Notes: a model not told the origin generated them from the sequence alone. A stretch of 19,802 bases of DNA from an uncultured Streptococcus sp. (GCF_938036805.1 NZ_CALHWC010000073.1:1-19802); one strand, 5' to 3'; counted from the first letter of the stretch, positions 1 to 7,819 are shown. Numbers and translations are program-made.

Positions 1-70
1 GACCTGACTTAGACTTTTCAATCGCGTCAATTCCTAAAAAGCGAATGGCATTAACAGATAATTGTGACAT
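1..70 (-). CDS. tkt: Transketolase, N-terminal fragment (runs off the left edge)
   Basis: Only the first 23 codons are in the window. They read MSQLSVNAIRFLGIDAIEKS and then KSG, which is the typical start of bacterial transketolase: S-V-N-A-I-R-F-L together with an A-I-x-K-S-K-S-G run leading into the thiamine diphosphate-binding domain. The enzyme transfers two-carbon ketol units in the non-oxidative pentose phosphate pathway in the cytoplasm. An AAGGAG ribosome binding site lies just upstream of the ATG at 68-70, and a plausible promoter lies about 75 nt further up. The call rests on a short but very characteristic N-terminus. No catalytic residues can be checked here. Confidence 0.85.
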   Translation of the reverse strand, partial: MSQLSVNAIRFLGIDAIEKSKSG

Positions 71-144
71 TGAGTTCTCCTTATAAAAAATTTAGCGGGC
101 TGCTACAACCAGCAGACATTCCTACGCTCATTTTTCTTATTTCC

Positions 145-173
145 ATTATATGAAATTTTTGCCTTTCCTGCAA
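145..173 (-). promoter_or_regulatory. Candidate promoter of tkt
   Basis: On the minus strand TTGCAG (168-173) is followed by a 17-nt spacer and a perfect TATAAT (145-150). Transcription would begin near 138, giving a leader of roughly 70 nt before the tkt ATG. The -35 matches the consensus only in TTG. Confidence 0.5.
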
Positions 174-268
174 TAATGGAAAGGTCATTCTTTCCTTCAG
201 TAAAAGAATCCCACAAGCAAGCACTCATAGAATTCCAGTTATATATATTTCCCAGTAAAATCGGCTAC

Positions 269-511
269 TTATTGAATAGTAATACCATATTTTTCATGAT
301 TTTCTTCATACCAATTAATCAGAGCAATAGCCGTTTGATAAGTAATATTCTTAATCTTGCTGCTACCTTTGACCAGTGTCAAGATGCTCATTTTGCTGAT
401 GTTGGCATCTGTCGCCACACGATAGCTGGTCAAAACTCCATCAATTAGTAATTGAATAACAGCTTCTACCTTTTTATAATCAGACATTGTAGTAATATCC
501 AATTTCTCCAT
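269..511 (-). CDS. Small helix-turn-helix-like protein of unknown function (80 aa)
   Basis: The protein has 80 residues. I chose the ATG at 509-511 because GGAAGGA sits 8 nt upstream; the in-frame ATG seven codons earlier has no ribosome binding site and would place that site inside the gene. The middle reads YRVATDANISKMSILTLVKG and is followed by a K-I-x-N-I-T-x-x-T-A-I-A-L segment. This resembles small XRE-like DNA-binding domains of the type Y-R-I-A-x-x-x-G-I-S-x-x-T-I-x-x-L-x-x-G, with a following helix that normally reads L-x-x-x-T-A-x-x-L. There is no other domain, signal peptide or membrane segment. It stands alone between tkt and msrAB, with a TATAAT at 549-554 upstream but no good -35. 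A DNA-binding role is inferred from pattern only. Confidence 0.65.
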   Translation of the reverse strand: MEKLDITTMSDYKKVEAVIQLLIDGVLTSYRVATDANISKMSILTLVKGSSKIKNITYQTAIALINWYEENHEKYGITIQ

Positions 512-675
512 TTTGCATTCCTTCCATAACATTTATCTTTTCCTAACCATTATACACTTTTCTATGGTATTTACATATATAAATGCTTGGAGCGTTAGAA
601 AAGAGGAAATTGGCTGATTATTTCTGGCTAGTTTAGCTAGATTTTGAAAAGGTTGACAAGCGACAAAAGTGAGTA

Positions 676-1611
676 TTAGTCCATATAGGATAGCAGGTAG
701 CCGTAGCCTTCCTCTTCCATTTGCTCTCTAGGAATGAAGCGCAGAGCTGCTGAGTTGATGCAATAGCGCAGGCCACCTAACTCCTGCGGACCGTCGGTAA
801 AGACGTGGCCCAGATGGGCATTTCCCGAGCGACTCCGTACTTCAATTCGCTCCATGCCATGACTCAAATCTTGATAATATTTGATAACTTCGCGAGCGAT
901 AGGACGAGCAAAACTAGGCCAGCCACAACCAGATTCAAACTTGTCAGCCGCAAAAAAGAGTGGTTCGCCAGTTGTCACATCAACATAAATCCCTGCCTCA
1001 AAAGTCGCGTTGTAAGCATTATGGAAAGGGCGCTCCGTTGCGCTCTGCTGGGTCACCTGATACTGCTCCTCACTTAGCACTGCTTTGAGTTGCTGCTGGC
1101 TAGGCTTAGGATAATGGCCCGCATCGACCAAAGGCTGCTCAGCATCCTTGACATTGATATGGCAATAACCCGTCGGATTTTTCTTGAGATAATCCTGATG
1201 ATAATCCTCGGCCAAGATATAATGGCGCAAGGGCTCTAGCTCTACAGCCAACTTTTGTCCTAATTGCTCCTCCTGTTCAGCAAAAACCTGCTCGATAGTG
1301 GCGCGATCTTCCTCACGGACATAGTAAACACCTGTTCGATACTGACGGCCAATATCATTACCCTGTTTGTTGATAGACAGGGGGTCAATGACTCGGAAAT
1401 AGTAGAGCAAAATTTCTCGCAAGCTGATTTTATCTTCATTATAAATCAAGTGCACCGTCTCCGCATGGTCCGTCTGGTGAATAAGCTGGTAGTTAGTGGA
1501 CTCTACTTGTCCATTGGCATAGCCTACTGTCGTCTCCTCAACGCCTTCAATCCGAGAAAAATATTCCTCCAAGCCCCAGAAACAACCGCCTGCTAGATAA
1601 ATTTCCGCCAT
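676..1611 (-). CDS. msrAB: Fused peptide methionine sulfoxide reductase MsrA/MsrB
   Basis: This repair enzyme reduces both S- and R-methionine sulfoxide in oxidised proteins. The MsrA domain covers residues 1 to about 155 and opens with AGGCFWG, whose Cys is catalytic, followed by a GYANG motif. The MsrB domain covers about 170-311 and carries ESGCGWPSF, RSGNAHLGHVF and the catalytic Cys in RYCINSAAL. The two CxxC zinc motifs of many MsrB proteins are absent (YVDVTTGEPLF occurs where one would be), as in other fused forms. No signal peptide is visible, so it should be cytoplasmic, unlike secreted MsrAB forms. The start at 1611 is preferred to the ATG two codons earlier because GGAGGG lies directly before the latter and at correct spacing for the former. 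It is probably monocistronic. I see no convincing terminator downstream. Confidence 0.95.
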   Translation of the reverse strand: MAEIYLAGGCFWGLEEYFSRIEGVEETTVGYANGQVESTNYQLIHQTDHAETVHLIYNEDKISLREILLYYFRVIDPLSINKQGNDIGRQYRTGVYYVREEDRATIEQVFAEQEEQLGQKLAVELEPLRHYILAEDYHQDYLKKNPTGYCHINVKDAEQPLVDAGHYPKPSQQQLKAVLSEEQYQVTQQSATERPFHNAYNATFEAGIYVDVTTGEPLFFAADKFESGCGWPSFARPIAREVIKYYQDLSHGMERIEVRSRSGNAHLGHVFTDGPQELGGLRYCINSAALRFIPREQMEEEGYGYLLSYMD

Positions 1612-1691
1612 AAACATCCCTCCAATCTTCTCCTCTATTTTCTCATAAAAAGGAAAACTTTTATAGGATTTTGATTGGGACTTTCTTAAAA

Positions 1692-1700
1692 ATCATATCA
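1692..1700 (-). promoter_or_regulatory. Extended -10 promoter candidate for msrAB
   Basis: The minus strand reads TGATATGAT, an extended -10 (TGnTATAAT with one mismatch), about 80 nt upstream of the msrAB start. No good -35 hexamer is seen, which is common for TG-extended streptococcal promoters. The same nine bases occur upstream of serC. Confidence 0.45.
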
Positions 1701-1744
1701 AATACTGCACCTCTATGGATTAGCCAAATTCAATTGTTTCAGCA

Positions 1745-1776
1745 AAATATAAAAAGACAGGAAATTTCCCATCTTT
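1745..1776 (-). terminator. Rho-independent terminator of the ArsC/Spx-like gene
   Basis: Read on the minus strand, AAAGATGGGA, loop AATT and TCCTGTCTTT form a 10-bp stem (two G-U pairs), followed by TTTATATTTT. It begins two bases after the stop codon of the ArsC-like gene. Confidence 0.75.
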
Positions 1777-1778
1777 GA

Positions 1779-2132
1779 TTACAGGTTTAATGCCTTGTAT
1801 TCGGTCCGATAGCCAACTTGCACAATCCGATCATCTTGGACTAGCAGTGGTCGCTTAATCAGCATGCCGTCGGTCGCCAAGAGTGCGGCTGCCTCCTCAG
1901 CAGAAAACTGAGGGACCTTATCCTTGAGCCCCAATTCTCGGTACTTGATACCACTGGTATTAAAGAAAGACTTGATTTCCAAATCAGAATTGGCCATCCA
2001 TTGCAAAAGTTGCTCTTGGCTAGGCGTTTCTTTGACAATATCCACCGCTTCAAACTCCACTCCTAATTGATCGAGCTCAGCCTTGGCCTTACGGCAGGTA
2101 GAGCATTTTGGGTATTCGATAAATTGTAACAT
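1779..2132 (-). CDS. ArsC/Spx family thioredoxin-fold protein
   Basis: A 117-residue protein of the ArsC/Spx family. It begins MLQFIEYPKCSTCRKAKAEL, so the redox or catalytic Cys lies in a CSTC motif at residues 10-13 on the first thioredoxin-fold loop. Further family marks are a K-x-x-F-N-x-S-G-x-x-Y-R-E segment (SFFNTSGIKYREL) and MLIKRPLLV near the C-terminus. Relatives include YffB/YusI-type proteins and the RNA-polymerase-binding regulator Spx. Spx proteins are usually about 130 residues with a longer C-terminal helix, so this is more likely the short enzyme-like branch. The start has GAGGT upstream at good spacing. It sits alone with its own terminator, next to msrAB, so a thiol or oxidative-stress role is an inference. 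Arsenate reduction is not demonstrated, and no ars genes are nearby. Confidence 0.85.
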   Translation of the reverse strand: MLQFIEYPKCSTCRKAKAELDQLGVEFEAVDIVKETPSQEQLLQWMANSDLEIKSFFNTSGIKYRELGLKDKVPQFSAEEAAALLATDGMLIKRPLLVQDDRIVQVGYRTEYKALNL

Positions 2133-2231
2133 ACTTACCTCAATTCTTATTTATCTCTAGCCTTTGTGGTCTAAAATTCCAAAATAGCTTGAAATTTCTA
2201 TGCTTACTGTTAAAGAAAGCAAATGCTTCCT

Positions 2232-2534
2232 CTACAAGACATCACCCTCATCCAATATTTTCTTGAAGTGCTGCGAATACTTTGTCGGATAAAACTCGGT
2301 GAAAGTATATGCTGCAATCTCTTGAATATAAAAAGGATCTTCTGAAATAATCTTTTGAACAGTTTCTTTACTATCTGTATTCACTAAAATAATCCCACCA
2401 ATCCGAGGATTCTTCCGTCCTGATGCGATAAAATGGCCAGATGCATAATATTTATCTAAAAAAGAAATATGCTCTGGTAAATATTTTTCAACTTCTACTA
2501 GGTCTTTTTTATAAGTTAAATCAATAATAAACAT
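2232..2534 (-). CDS. YciI-like protein
   Basis: A 100-residue protein with the YciI ferredoxin-like fold pattern: a short N-terminal strand (MFIIDLTYKK), then P-E-H-I-S-F-L-D-K-Y-Y with the family His, then G-H-F-I-A-S-G-R, a hydrophobic strand ending in D-x-x-E, and E-D-P-F-Y containing the conserved acidic residue. A few family members are linked to dehalogenation-like or muconolactone isomerase-like chemistry, but most have no known function. The sequence does not identify a substrate. It lies 71 nt downstream of serA on the same strand with no terminator between them, so it may be read through from serC–serA. AGGAG precedes the ATG. Confidence 0.8.
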   Translation of the reverse strand: MFIIDLTYKKDLVEVEKYLPEHISFLDKYYASGHFIASGRKNPRIGGIILVNTDSKETVQKIISEDPFYIQEIAAYTFTEFYPTKYSQHFKKILDEGDVL

Positions 2535-2543
2535 AATAACTCC

Positions 2544-2567
2544 TATGATATTTTACTTATGATATTT
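2544..2567. repeat. Short direct repeat in the leader of the YciI-like gene
   Basis: TATGATATTT occurs twice (2544-2553 and 2558-2567) with a 4-nt gap, giving a 14-bp period, just upstream of the ribosome binding site. It may be chance in AT-rich DNA or a weak operator. Confidence 0.3.
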
Positions 2568-2605
2568 AGCATATAAATCACTTTTATGTAAGCCGTATTT
2601 TTTTG

Positions 2606-3781
2606 TTATTTCTTAATTAAACGCACGCGCACAATATTATCGCTATTCTCAAATTTATCAACCAGCTCCTGAATCTTGCTTTCGTCTGACTCATCCAGAT
2701 CCAGCAAAGTATAAGCATAATCAGCCTTGGAACGATTGATGATATTGTCAATATTGATATTCAAATCACTGACCGCTGTTGAAATCCGAGCCACAATATT
2801 CGGTACATTTTTGTTAATCAGGGTAATGCGATAAGGGGCTGAGAGTGCTTGACGGACATTAGGGAAATTCACTGAGTTGATAATCTCCCCCGTTTCCATG
2901 AAGCGGCGAATGGTTTTCCCAGCCATAATGGCACAGTTGAGCTCAGCTTCCTCTGTCGAGCCACCCAAATGAGGAAAGACTGTAATCTGCGGATGACGGA
3001 GTAGCTCTTCCACACCAAAGTCTGTGATATATCGCTTGATAACACCTGTTTCCAAAGCTTCAAAAAGGGCAGCATTGTCCACCAGCTCTCCACGGGCAAA
3101 GTTGATAAGGGTTGTTCCCTTTTGCATAAGACCAAAAGCAGCCTGATCAAAAGTAGCGCGTGTATCCTCAGTCAGAGGGACGTGGATAGTGATATAATCA
3201 CTCTTCTCAAAGATTTCCTTAATGTCCGCTACCCGCTTGACATGGCTAGAGATATTCCAAGCTGTTTCAATGGATACATAAGGATCATAGCCAAGGACAT
3301 TCATCCCCAGACGATAGGCATCGTTGGCAATGCGGCCACCGATTGCTCCAAGCCCAATGACTCCCAAAGTCTTCTCTGCAATTTCTGTACCCGCAAACTG
3401 CTTTTTGCCAGCTTCCACTTGCTTGGGAACATCATCACCAGAAAGACCATTAGCCCAACTGTTAGCTGCGATATAGTCACGCGCAGACAGAAGAATGGAA
3501 GCCAAGACAGCTTCTTTCACCGCGTTGGCATTGGCTCCAGGCGTATTGAAGACCACGATTCCCTGAGCTGTTGCTTGGTCAACAGGAATATTATTGGTTC
3601 CTGCGCCTGCCCTTGCAATGGCTTTTAGATTACTTGGAAATTCCTGTCCATGCAGGTTTTGACTGCGCAGGATATAAGCATCAGGATTGTCAGACTTGTC
3701 TCCGTCAATCTGAAAAGCATTGCCCAGCTCCTTGAGCCCGATTTGATTGATATTGTTAAATGTTTTGACACTAAAGACCAT
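2606..3781 (-). CDS. serA: D-3-phosphoglycerate dehydrogenase with C-terminal ACT domain
   Basis: It oxidises 3-phosphoglycerate to 3-phosphohydroxypyruvate with NAD+, the first step of serine synthesis. The protein has 391 residues, the shorter class of SerA. Visible are the substrate-domain motif ARAGAGTNNIPV, the Rossmann motif GLGAIGGRIA followed by G-Y-D-P-Y, the catalytic-Arg segment NFARGELVDN, and the catalytic-His segment FPHLGGSTEEAE. An ACT-like domain covers about 320-391 (RISTAVSDLNINIDNIINRS), the usual site of serine feedback or oligomer contact. It follows serC by 12 nt with GAGAGGGAAG before the ATG, so the two are cotranscribed. No serB (phosphoserine phosphatase) is in the window, so that third step must be encoded elsewhere. 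Confidence 0.96.
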   Translation of the reverse strand: MVFSVKTFNNINQIGLKELGNAFQIDGDKSDNPDAYILRSQNLHGQEFPSNLKAIARAGAGTNNIPVDQATAQGIVVFNTPGANANAVKEAVLASILLSARDYIAANSWANGLSGDDVPKQVEAGKKQFAGTEIAEKTLGVIGLGAIGGRIANDAYRLGMNVLGYDPYVSIETAWNISSHVKRVADIKEIFEKSDYITIHVPLTEDTRATFDQAAFGLMQKGTTLINFARGELVDNAALFEALETGVIKRYITDFGVEELLRHPQITVFPHLGGSTEEAELNCAIMAGKTIRRFMETGEIINSVNFPNVRQALSAPYRITLINKNVPNIVARISTAVSDLNINIDNIINRSKADYAYTLLDLDESDESKIQELVDKFENSDNIVRVRLIKK

Positions 3782-3793
3782 AGCTTCCCTCTC

Positions 3794-4885
3794 TTAAGAA
3801 TTTTCTTCTTCAAATTTCTGCATAAAGGCAATCAAGTCCTTGACACCTTGGAGCGGAAAGGCATTGTAGAGACTAGCTCTCATGCCGCCCACGCTGCGGT
3901 GCCCCTTGATATTCTTGAAGCCTGCCGCAGCAGCCTCTTTGTTAAACTTGGCATCCAGCTCTGGGCTAGGAGACACAAAGGGAATATTGGCCACAGAGCG
4001 CTGCTCCTTGTAACGGACTGGACTGCGGTAAAAGTCTGACTGCTCAATGAAGTCGTACAAAAGGCCAGATTTTTCACAATTGCGCTTTTCCATTTCTGCT
4101 ACGCCTCCCAGCTCCTTGACCCACTCAAAGACCAGCTTGGCCATGTAGATGGCGAAAGTCGGTGGTGTATTGTAAAGAGAGTCATTGTCCGCCTGAATAC
4201 GGTAGTCCAGCATACTAGACAGAACGGGCTCATCATTGAGCAAATCCTCACGAATGATGACCACTGTCACGCCAGCAGGTCCGATATTCTTCTGAGCCCC
4301 AGCATAAATCAGACCGAAATCCTCTACTCGGTATTGAGCAGCCAGGATATTAGAAGACATATCCGCCACAATCGGCACACCATTGGTCGCTGGCAGGTCG
4401 TAGATAGACGTTCCTTCGATAGTATTATTGGTGGTCAGATGCACATAAGCCGCATGCGGATCAAGCTCCTTTTCATCAAAAGAAGGAATTTCCGCATAGT
4501 TCAAGTCCTCTGACGAAGCCAAGAGAATAGGTTCAAAAGGCACGGTCTTAGACAGCTTAACTGCTTCTGTATAGGCTTTCTTGCCCCAAGATCCAGCTAC
4601 TAGGTAGTAGGCCTTGCCGCCCTTAGCGAGATTGAGCGGAATCATACTAAACTGGATAGAAGCTCCCCCCTGCAGAAATAGCACGCGGTAATTGTCTGGA
4701 ATAGCCATGAGCTCACGCAGCAAGCTCTCCGCTTCTTTGATAATGTCGTCAAATTCTTTGGATCGGTGGGATAGCTCCATCACGCTCATGCCGCTTTGGG
4801 CATAGTCTAAAAACTCGGCCTGAGCTTTTTTCAAGACTTCCTTGGGCAATACTGCCGGTCCAGCAGAAAAATTGTAAATGGTCAT
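3794..4885 (-). CDS. serC: Phosphoserine aminotransferase
   Basis: A PLP enzyme that converts 3-phosphohydroxypyruvate and glutamate to phosphoserine and 2-oxoglutarate. The 363-residue length is normal for the family. It starts MTIYNFSAGPAVLPKEVL, the standard SerC N-terminus. LFLQGGASIQF binds cofactor phosphate, and YAGAQKNIGPAG contains the Schiff-base Lys at residue 199. The C-terminal GHRSVGGMRASLYNA motif binds substrate phosphate. The start is backed by a strong GGAGGTAGG site and an extended -10 promoter about 30 nt upstream. It is the first gene of the serC–serA unit; this order, opposite to the reaction order, is common in streptococci. Confidence 0.96.
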   Translation of the reverse strand: MTIYNFSAGPAVLPKEVLKKAQAEFLDYAQSGMSVMELSHRSKEFDDIIKEAESLLRELMAIPDNYRVLFLQGGASIQFSMIPLNLAKGGKAYYLVAGSWGKKAYTEAVKLSKTVPFEPILLASSEDLNYAEIPSFDEKELDPHAAYVHLTTNNTIEGTSIYDLPATNGVPIVADMSSNILAAQYRVEDFGLIYAGAQKNIGPAGVTVVIIREDLLNDEPVLSSMLDYRIQADNDSLYNTPPTFAIYMAKLVFEWVKELGGVAEMEKRNCEKSGLLYDFIEQSDFYRSPVRYKEQRSVANIPFVSPSPELDAKFNKEAAAAGFKNIKGHRSVGGMRASLYNAFPLQGVKDLIAFMQKFEEENS

Positions 4886-4913
4886 ATCCTACCTCCAAAA
4901 ATGTATTTTGTCT

Positions 4914-4922
4914 ATCATATCA
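4914..4922 (-). promoter_or_regulatory. Extended -10 promoter of serC–serA
   Basis: TGATATGAT on the minus strand matches the TG-extended -10 with one mismatch and lies 28 nt before the serC ATG. There is no clear -35. It follows the rsmI terminator, as expected for a new transcription unit. Confidence 0.55.
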
Positions 4923-5003
4923 CAATGTTCAGAAAATTTCTATAATTCTTTCAAAGATATTTTTCTTTTGGGGAAATTCCCGAACAAAAGGAGGATTTTT
5001 AAT

Positions 5004-5030
5004 AAAAAACTAGTCGAATAGGACTAGTTT
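5004..5030 (-). terminator. Terminator of tmk–holB–yabA–rsmI, overlapping the rsmI stop codon
   Basis: On the minus strand AAACTAGTC, loop CTATTC and GACTAGTTT form a perfect 9-bp stem followed by a T run. The TAG stop of rsmI (5024-5026) is inside the first arm. Confidence 0.85.
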
Positions 5031-5890
5031 CTGTCTTCTTCATGATAAAGGGCATAGAGTTGGCTTTTATTACGCCCGTATTTTTTGGCCACTTCTTTAA
5101 TAGCCTGATTTTTCTTACTACCGGATTGGACCAAGCTATCAATTTCAGCCAAGAGATCCGCATCCGCTTTGTCTTCCTTCTCCAGACTTGCACCAGCCAC
5201 AATCAGGAGGCACTCGCCCTTGAGGGAATTTTCCGCCAGATAGTCTATCAACTCAGAAATCCTTCCTCGTTGGTATTCTTCATAAATTTTGGTTAATTCC
5301 CGAACCAAGACCACCGAGCGGTCGCCGTAAACTTCCAGCATATTTTCCAGCGTAGCCTTGACCCTGTGGGGAGATTCGTAAAAGATCTGTGTCTCTGGAT
5401 AAGCCTTTTTACTCTGGAAAAATTCCTTCTGCTGCCCAGACTTACGAGGCAAGAAACCATAAAAAATATGAGGCTGAGGCGCTAAACCACTGGCAATCAG
5501 AGCGGAAATCCCGGCGCTGGGGCCCGGAACCGTCACCACAGCAATGTCCTCAGCAATAGCCGCCTTGACCAAATCATGACCCGGATCCGAAATACTAGGC
5601 AAGCCTGCATCGGAAACCTGGGCTAGATTTTGACCTGACTTGAGCAAGTCCAGCAAGACCGGTATCTTTTCCTGAGCATTGTGCTCATGAAAGCTGATCT
5701 GCCGCGTCTCAATCCCAAAGTGTTTGAGCAGAAGACCCGTATTTCTGGTATCTTCAGCCGCAATGACATCCACTTCCTTGAGGGTATTGACCATGCGAAT
5801 GCTCATGTCGTCCATATTTCCAATGGGAGTCGCTACCAAATACAGTTTACCGTAGGGCGACTGTCCCTTAAAACTCTTTTGAATCTGCAT
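5024..5890 (-). CDS. rsmI: 16S rRNA (cytidine-1402 2'-O) methyltransferase
   Basis: RsmI uses SAM to methylate the ribose of C1402 in the decoding centre of 16S rRNA. The protein is 288 residues. YLVATPIGNMDDMS (about 17-30) is the tetrapyrrole-methylase-fold signature of this family. It is followed by AAEDTRNTGLLLKHFGI, VSDAGLPSISDPG and VPGPSAGISALIASGL, the SAM-binding loops, and by FYGFLPRK and E-S-P-H-R. The last ~50 residues are a Lys-rich tail. It starts 2 nt after the yabA stop, with a GGGAG site inside the end of yabA. Translational coupling with yabA is likely, and it is the last gene of the tmk unit. Confidence 0.96.
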   Translation of the reverse strand: MQIQKSFKGQSPYGKLYLVATPIGNMDDMSIRMVNTLKEVDVIAAEDTRNTGLLLKHFGIETRQISFHEHNAQEKIPVLLDLLKSGQNLAQVSDAGLPSISDPGHDLVKAAIAEDIAVVTVPGPSAGISALIASGLAPQPHIFYGFLPRKSGQQKEFFQSKKAYPETQIFYESPHRVKATLENMLEVYGDRSVVLVRELTKIYEEYQRGRISELIDYLAENSLKGECLLIVAGASLEKEDKADADLLAEIDSLVQSGSKKNQAIKEVAKKYGRNKSQLYALYHEEDRN

Positions 5891-5892
5891 TT

Positions 5893-6210
5893 CTACTCCC
5901 TGAATAACAACTCATCGCAGAACATGCACTCTGCATCGTTTTCTCGGCGCTGACCATAGAAATCCGTGCACACATGAAAGCCATCGTAGTACAGTTTGCG
6001 GAGATTGTCCCGATTTTTATTGATTTTAACCGGTGCTGCTTGCTCTACCTCACCTAGTCGCTCTCTCAGCTTGTCATTTTCTAGCTGGAGGACGATATTT
6101 TCCTCAACGACACTCTTGAGATTTTTCTTGATGGCCTCTACCTCGGCAAGGGTTACTAAAAGCGTCTGAGAAAAATCATCCAAGGCATCAAATAGTTCTT
6201 TTTTATTCAT
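5893..6210 (-). CDS. yabA: Replication initiation control protein YabA
   Basis: YabA restrains DnaA at the origin by bridging it to the DnaN clamp. The 105 residues fit the family. Residues 1 to about 57 form a heptad-like helical segment (MNKKELFDALDDFSQ through a Leu-rich stretch ending at R-L-G-E-V-E), the tetramerisation coiled coil. The C-terminal domain carries His79-x-Cys81 and Cys95-x-x-Cys98, the zinc site needed for partner binding. Its ribosome binding site, AGGAG, overlaps the TAG stop codon of holB. Placement directly after the clamp-loader gene holB and before rsmI is conserved in Firmicutes. Confidence 0.95.
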   Translation of the reverse strand: MNKKELFDALDDFSQTLLVTLAEVEAIKKNLKSVVEENIVLQLENDKLRERLGEVEQAAPVKINKNRDNLRKLYYDGFHVCTDFYGQRRENDAECMFCDELLFRE

Positions 6211-6219
6211 TGTCTGCTC

Positions 6220-7122
6220 CTATCTTGCTTGGGCACTGGCTTTTAAAATCATGTATTCCAGAGCATTTTGAAAAGACACATTGGCTCGCCACATCTTCTT
6301 TGCTTCTAAGAGATCCTCCAGTTTCTTGCGACCTGCCTCGTTTCCAAGTTCCTTGGCCAGCAAGACTTCCAAGATTTTAAAGATCTGCTCCTGTTTATCC
6401 TTGTCATCAGCCAGTTTAGCTAGCTTGGCCACTTGGAGATAAGCCCGATTCTCATTGGTCAGGGCAGCCTTGACAAATCGCTGACTCTCACTGACCAGCT
6501 CAAAGAAAGACTTGTTGGAAGCCAACTGATCGGCTTCTTCCTGGGTCTGGCTATAAGCAGCCAGTAACTCAGCCTGACTTTTGATTAAACCAGCCTCTTC
6601 CAGCTGGTGCTGGAGAGCTGCCTGATTCTTCCGAAAGTGGAAAATCTGCGCTCGGCTCTTGATGGTGGGCAAGATCAGATGCTCATCAGCTGTCAAAAGA
6701 AAGATGTAAATCTCACTCTGGGGCTCTTCGATGACTTTGAGGAGGGAATTAGCGGCATTGACGTGCATCTTATCTGCATCACAGATGATAAAGACCTGTC
6801 TGTTGCCTTCCATACCGCTCTGGGAGAAATTTCTCACTAACTCACGAATGCGCTCCGTTTTAATAATGCCATTCACCGGCCGCAAAACCGTCACATCTGA
6901 GAAATCCTCACTCTCAATCAAGCGACAAGCTCGGCAAGTACCGCAGGGCCAAACTCCCTGACGGTTCTCACAAAAGAGACTCTGGGACAAGGTCAAAGCC
7001 ATGGTAAAACTAGAAAAATTCCCCGAAAATAAATAAGCATGATTGAGACGCCCTGATTCCAAGATTTGCTGAAAAGTTTCTGTAAGCTGAGGCTGGGCCT
7101 GACGTAAATCTTCTACTGTCAT
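6220..7122 (-). CDS. holB: DNA polymerase III subunit delta'
   Basis: A 300-residue clamp-loader subunit needed to load the DnaN sliding clamp. Visible are L-N-H-A-Y-L-F-S-G at about 27-35, then a zinc cluster in C-E-N-R-x-G-V-W-P-C-G-T-C-R-A-C, the NSLLKVIEEP motif typical of delta'/gamma subunits, and TIKSRAQIFHF in place of the SRC motif. The usual P-loop position reads G-N-F-S-S-F-T-M and has no GKT, so it should not hydrolyse ATP, as is usual for delta'. The ATG overlaps the tmk stop by 4 nt (ATGA), so translation is coupled. Confidence 0.94.
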   Translation of the reverse strand: MTVEDLRQAQPQLTETFQQILESGRLNHAYLFSGNFSSFTMALTLSQSLFCENRQGVWPCGTCRACRLIESEDFSDVTVLRPVNGIIKTERIRELVRNFSQSGMEGNRQVFIICDADKMHVNAANSLLKVIEEPQSEIYIFLLTADEHLILPTIKSRAQIFHFRKNQAALQHQLEEAGLIKSQAELLAAYSQTQEEADQLASNKSFFELVSESQRFVKAALTNENRAYLQVAKLAKLADDKDKQEQIFKILEVLLAKELGNEAGRKKLEDLLEAKKMWRANVSFQNALEYMILKASAQAR

Positions 7123-7757
7123 TTTTCTTTAATCAAACGTTCTTTGATAACTGCCAAACTGTCGGCCACGACTTGCTCCAGTGGCTGACTAGCATCTATC
7201 TTGACGACACGTTCTGGTTCCTTTTCTAAAATAGCCAGATAGCCTTGACGCACGCGCTCATGCAGGTCGAGACCTTCCAGATCCAAACGATTGACTTCGC
7301 GCTCTTGGTCTCTAGCAATGCGAGCCAGACCTTCCTTGACATCAATATCGAAATAAAGGGTCAAATCTGGCTTGAGTCCATCAGTCGCAAACTGGTTAAG
7401 CCATTCCACATCGTCAACTGCCAAGCCCCGTCCATAGCCTTGATAAGCCACCGAGCTATCAATAAACCGATCTTGCAAGACCCATGTCCCTTGCTCCAAA
7501 GCAGGCAGAACCTTCTCCGCCAGATGCTGACGTCGGCTAGCAATATAAAGCAACAACTCCGTCTTAGAGTCCATTTGTGTATGGCTCTTATCTAGGATCA
7601 CCTCGCGGATTTTTTCAGAAATAGCCACACCGCCAGGCTCTCTCGTCGTCAGCAACTCACAGCCCATCTCTTTCAGCTGAGGAAGCAAAGCCTCTAAAAC
7701 ACTGGTTTTCCCAGCACCTTCTGGCCCTTCTAGCGATATAAAAACACCTTTTTTCAT
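7119..7757 (-). CDS. tmk: Thymidylate kinase
   Basis: It phosphorylates dTMP to dTDP. The protein is 212 residues. The P-loop GPEGAGKT lies at residues 11-18, followed by TTREPGG, which contacts the nucleotide, and by DRFIDSSVAYQGYGRGL, the DRY-type motif plus substrate-binding region. The lid segment RIARDQEREVNRLD follows at about 147-160. It is the first gene of a four-gene unit with holB, yabA and rsmI, joined by a 4-nt overlap. Joining dTTP supply to clamp-loader and initiation-control genes is a conserved arrangement. Confidence 0.97.
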   Translation of the reverse strand: MKKGVFISLEGPEGAGKTSVLEALLPQLKEMGCELLTTREPGGVAISEKIREVILDKSHTQMDSKTELLLYIASRRQHLAEKVLPALEQGTWVLQDRFIDSSVAYQGYGRGLAVDDVEWLNQFATDGLKPDLTLYFDIDVKEGLARIARDQEREVNRLDLEGLDLHERVRQGYLAILEKEPERVVKIDASQPLEQVVADSLAVIKERLIKEK

Positions 7758-7819
7758 CGTTTTCCTTTTACATTCATTCTGCCAATGGATACAGAAATTC
7801 CTATTTTAGTCTATGCTTT

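Noticed and set aside
71..144. Possible attenuator hairpin in the tkt leader (CTGCT ... AGCAG followed by a T run)
   Set aside because: The stem is only 5 bp and the T run is separated from it by about nine bases, so it does not look like a real terminator.
533..675. Search for a terminator after msrAB
   Set aside because: Only a weak CTAG-containing palindrome is present, with no adjoining T run.
3122..3628. Plus-strand ORF of 168 codons
   Set aside because: Antisense shadow of serA without motifs or a start signal.
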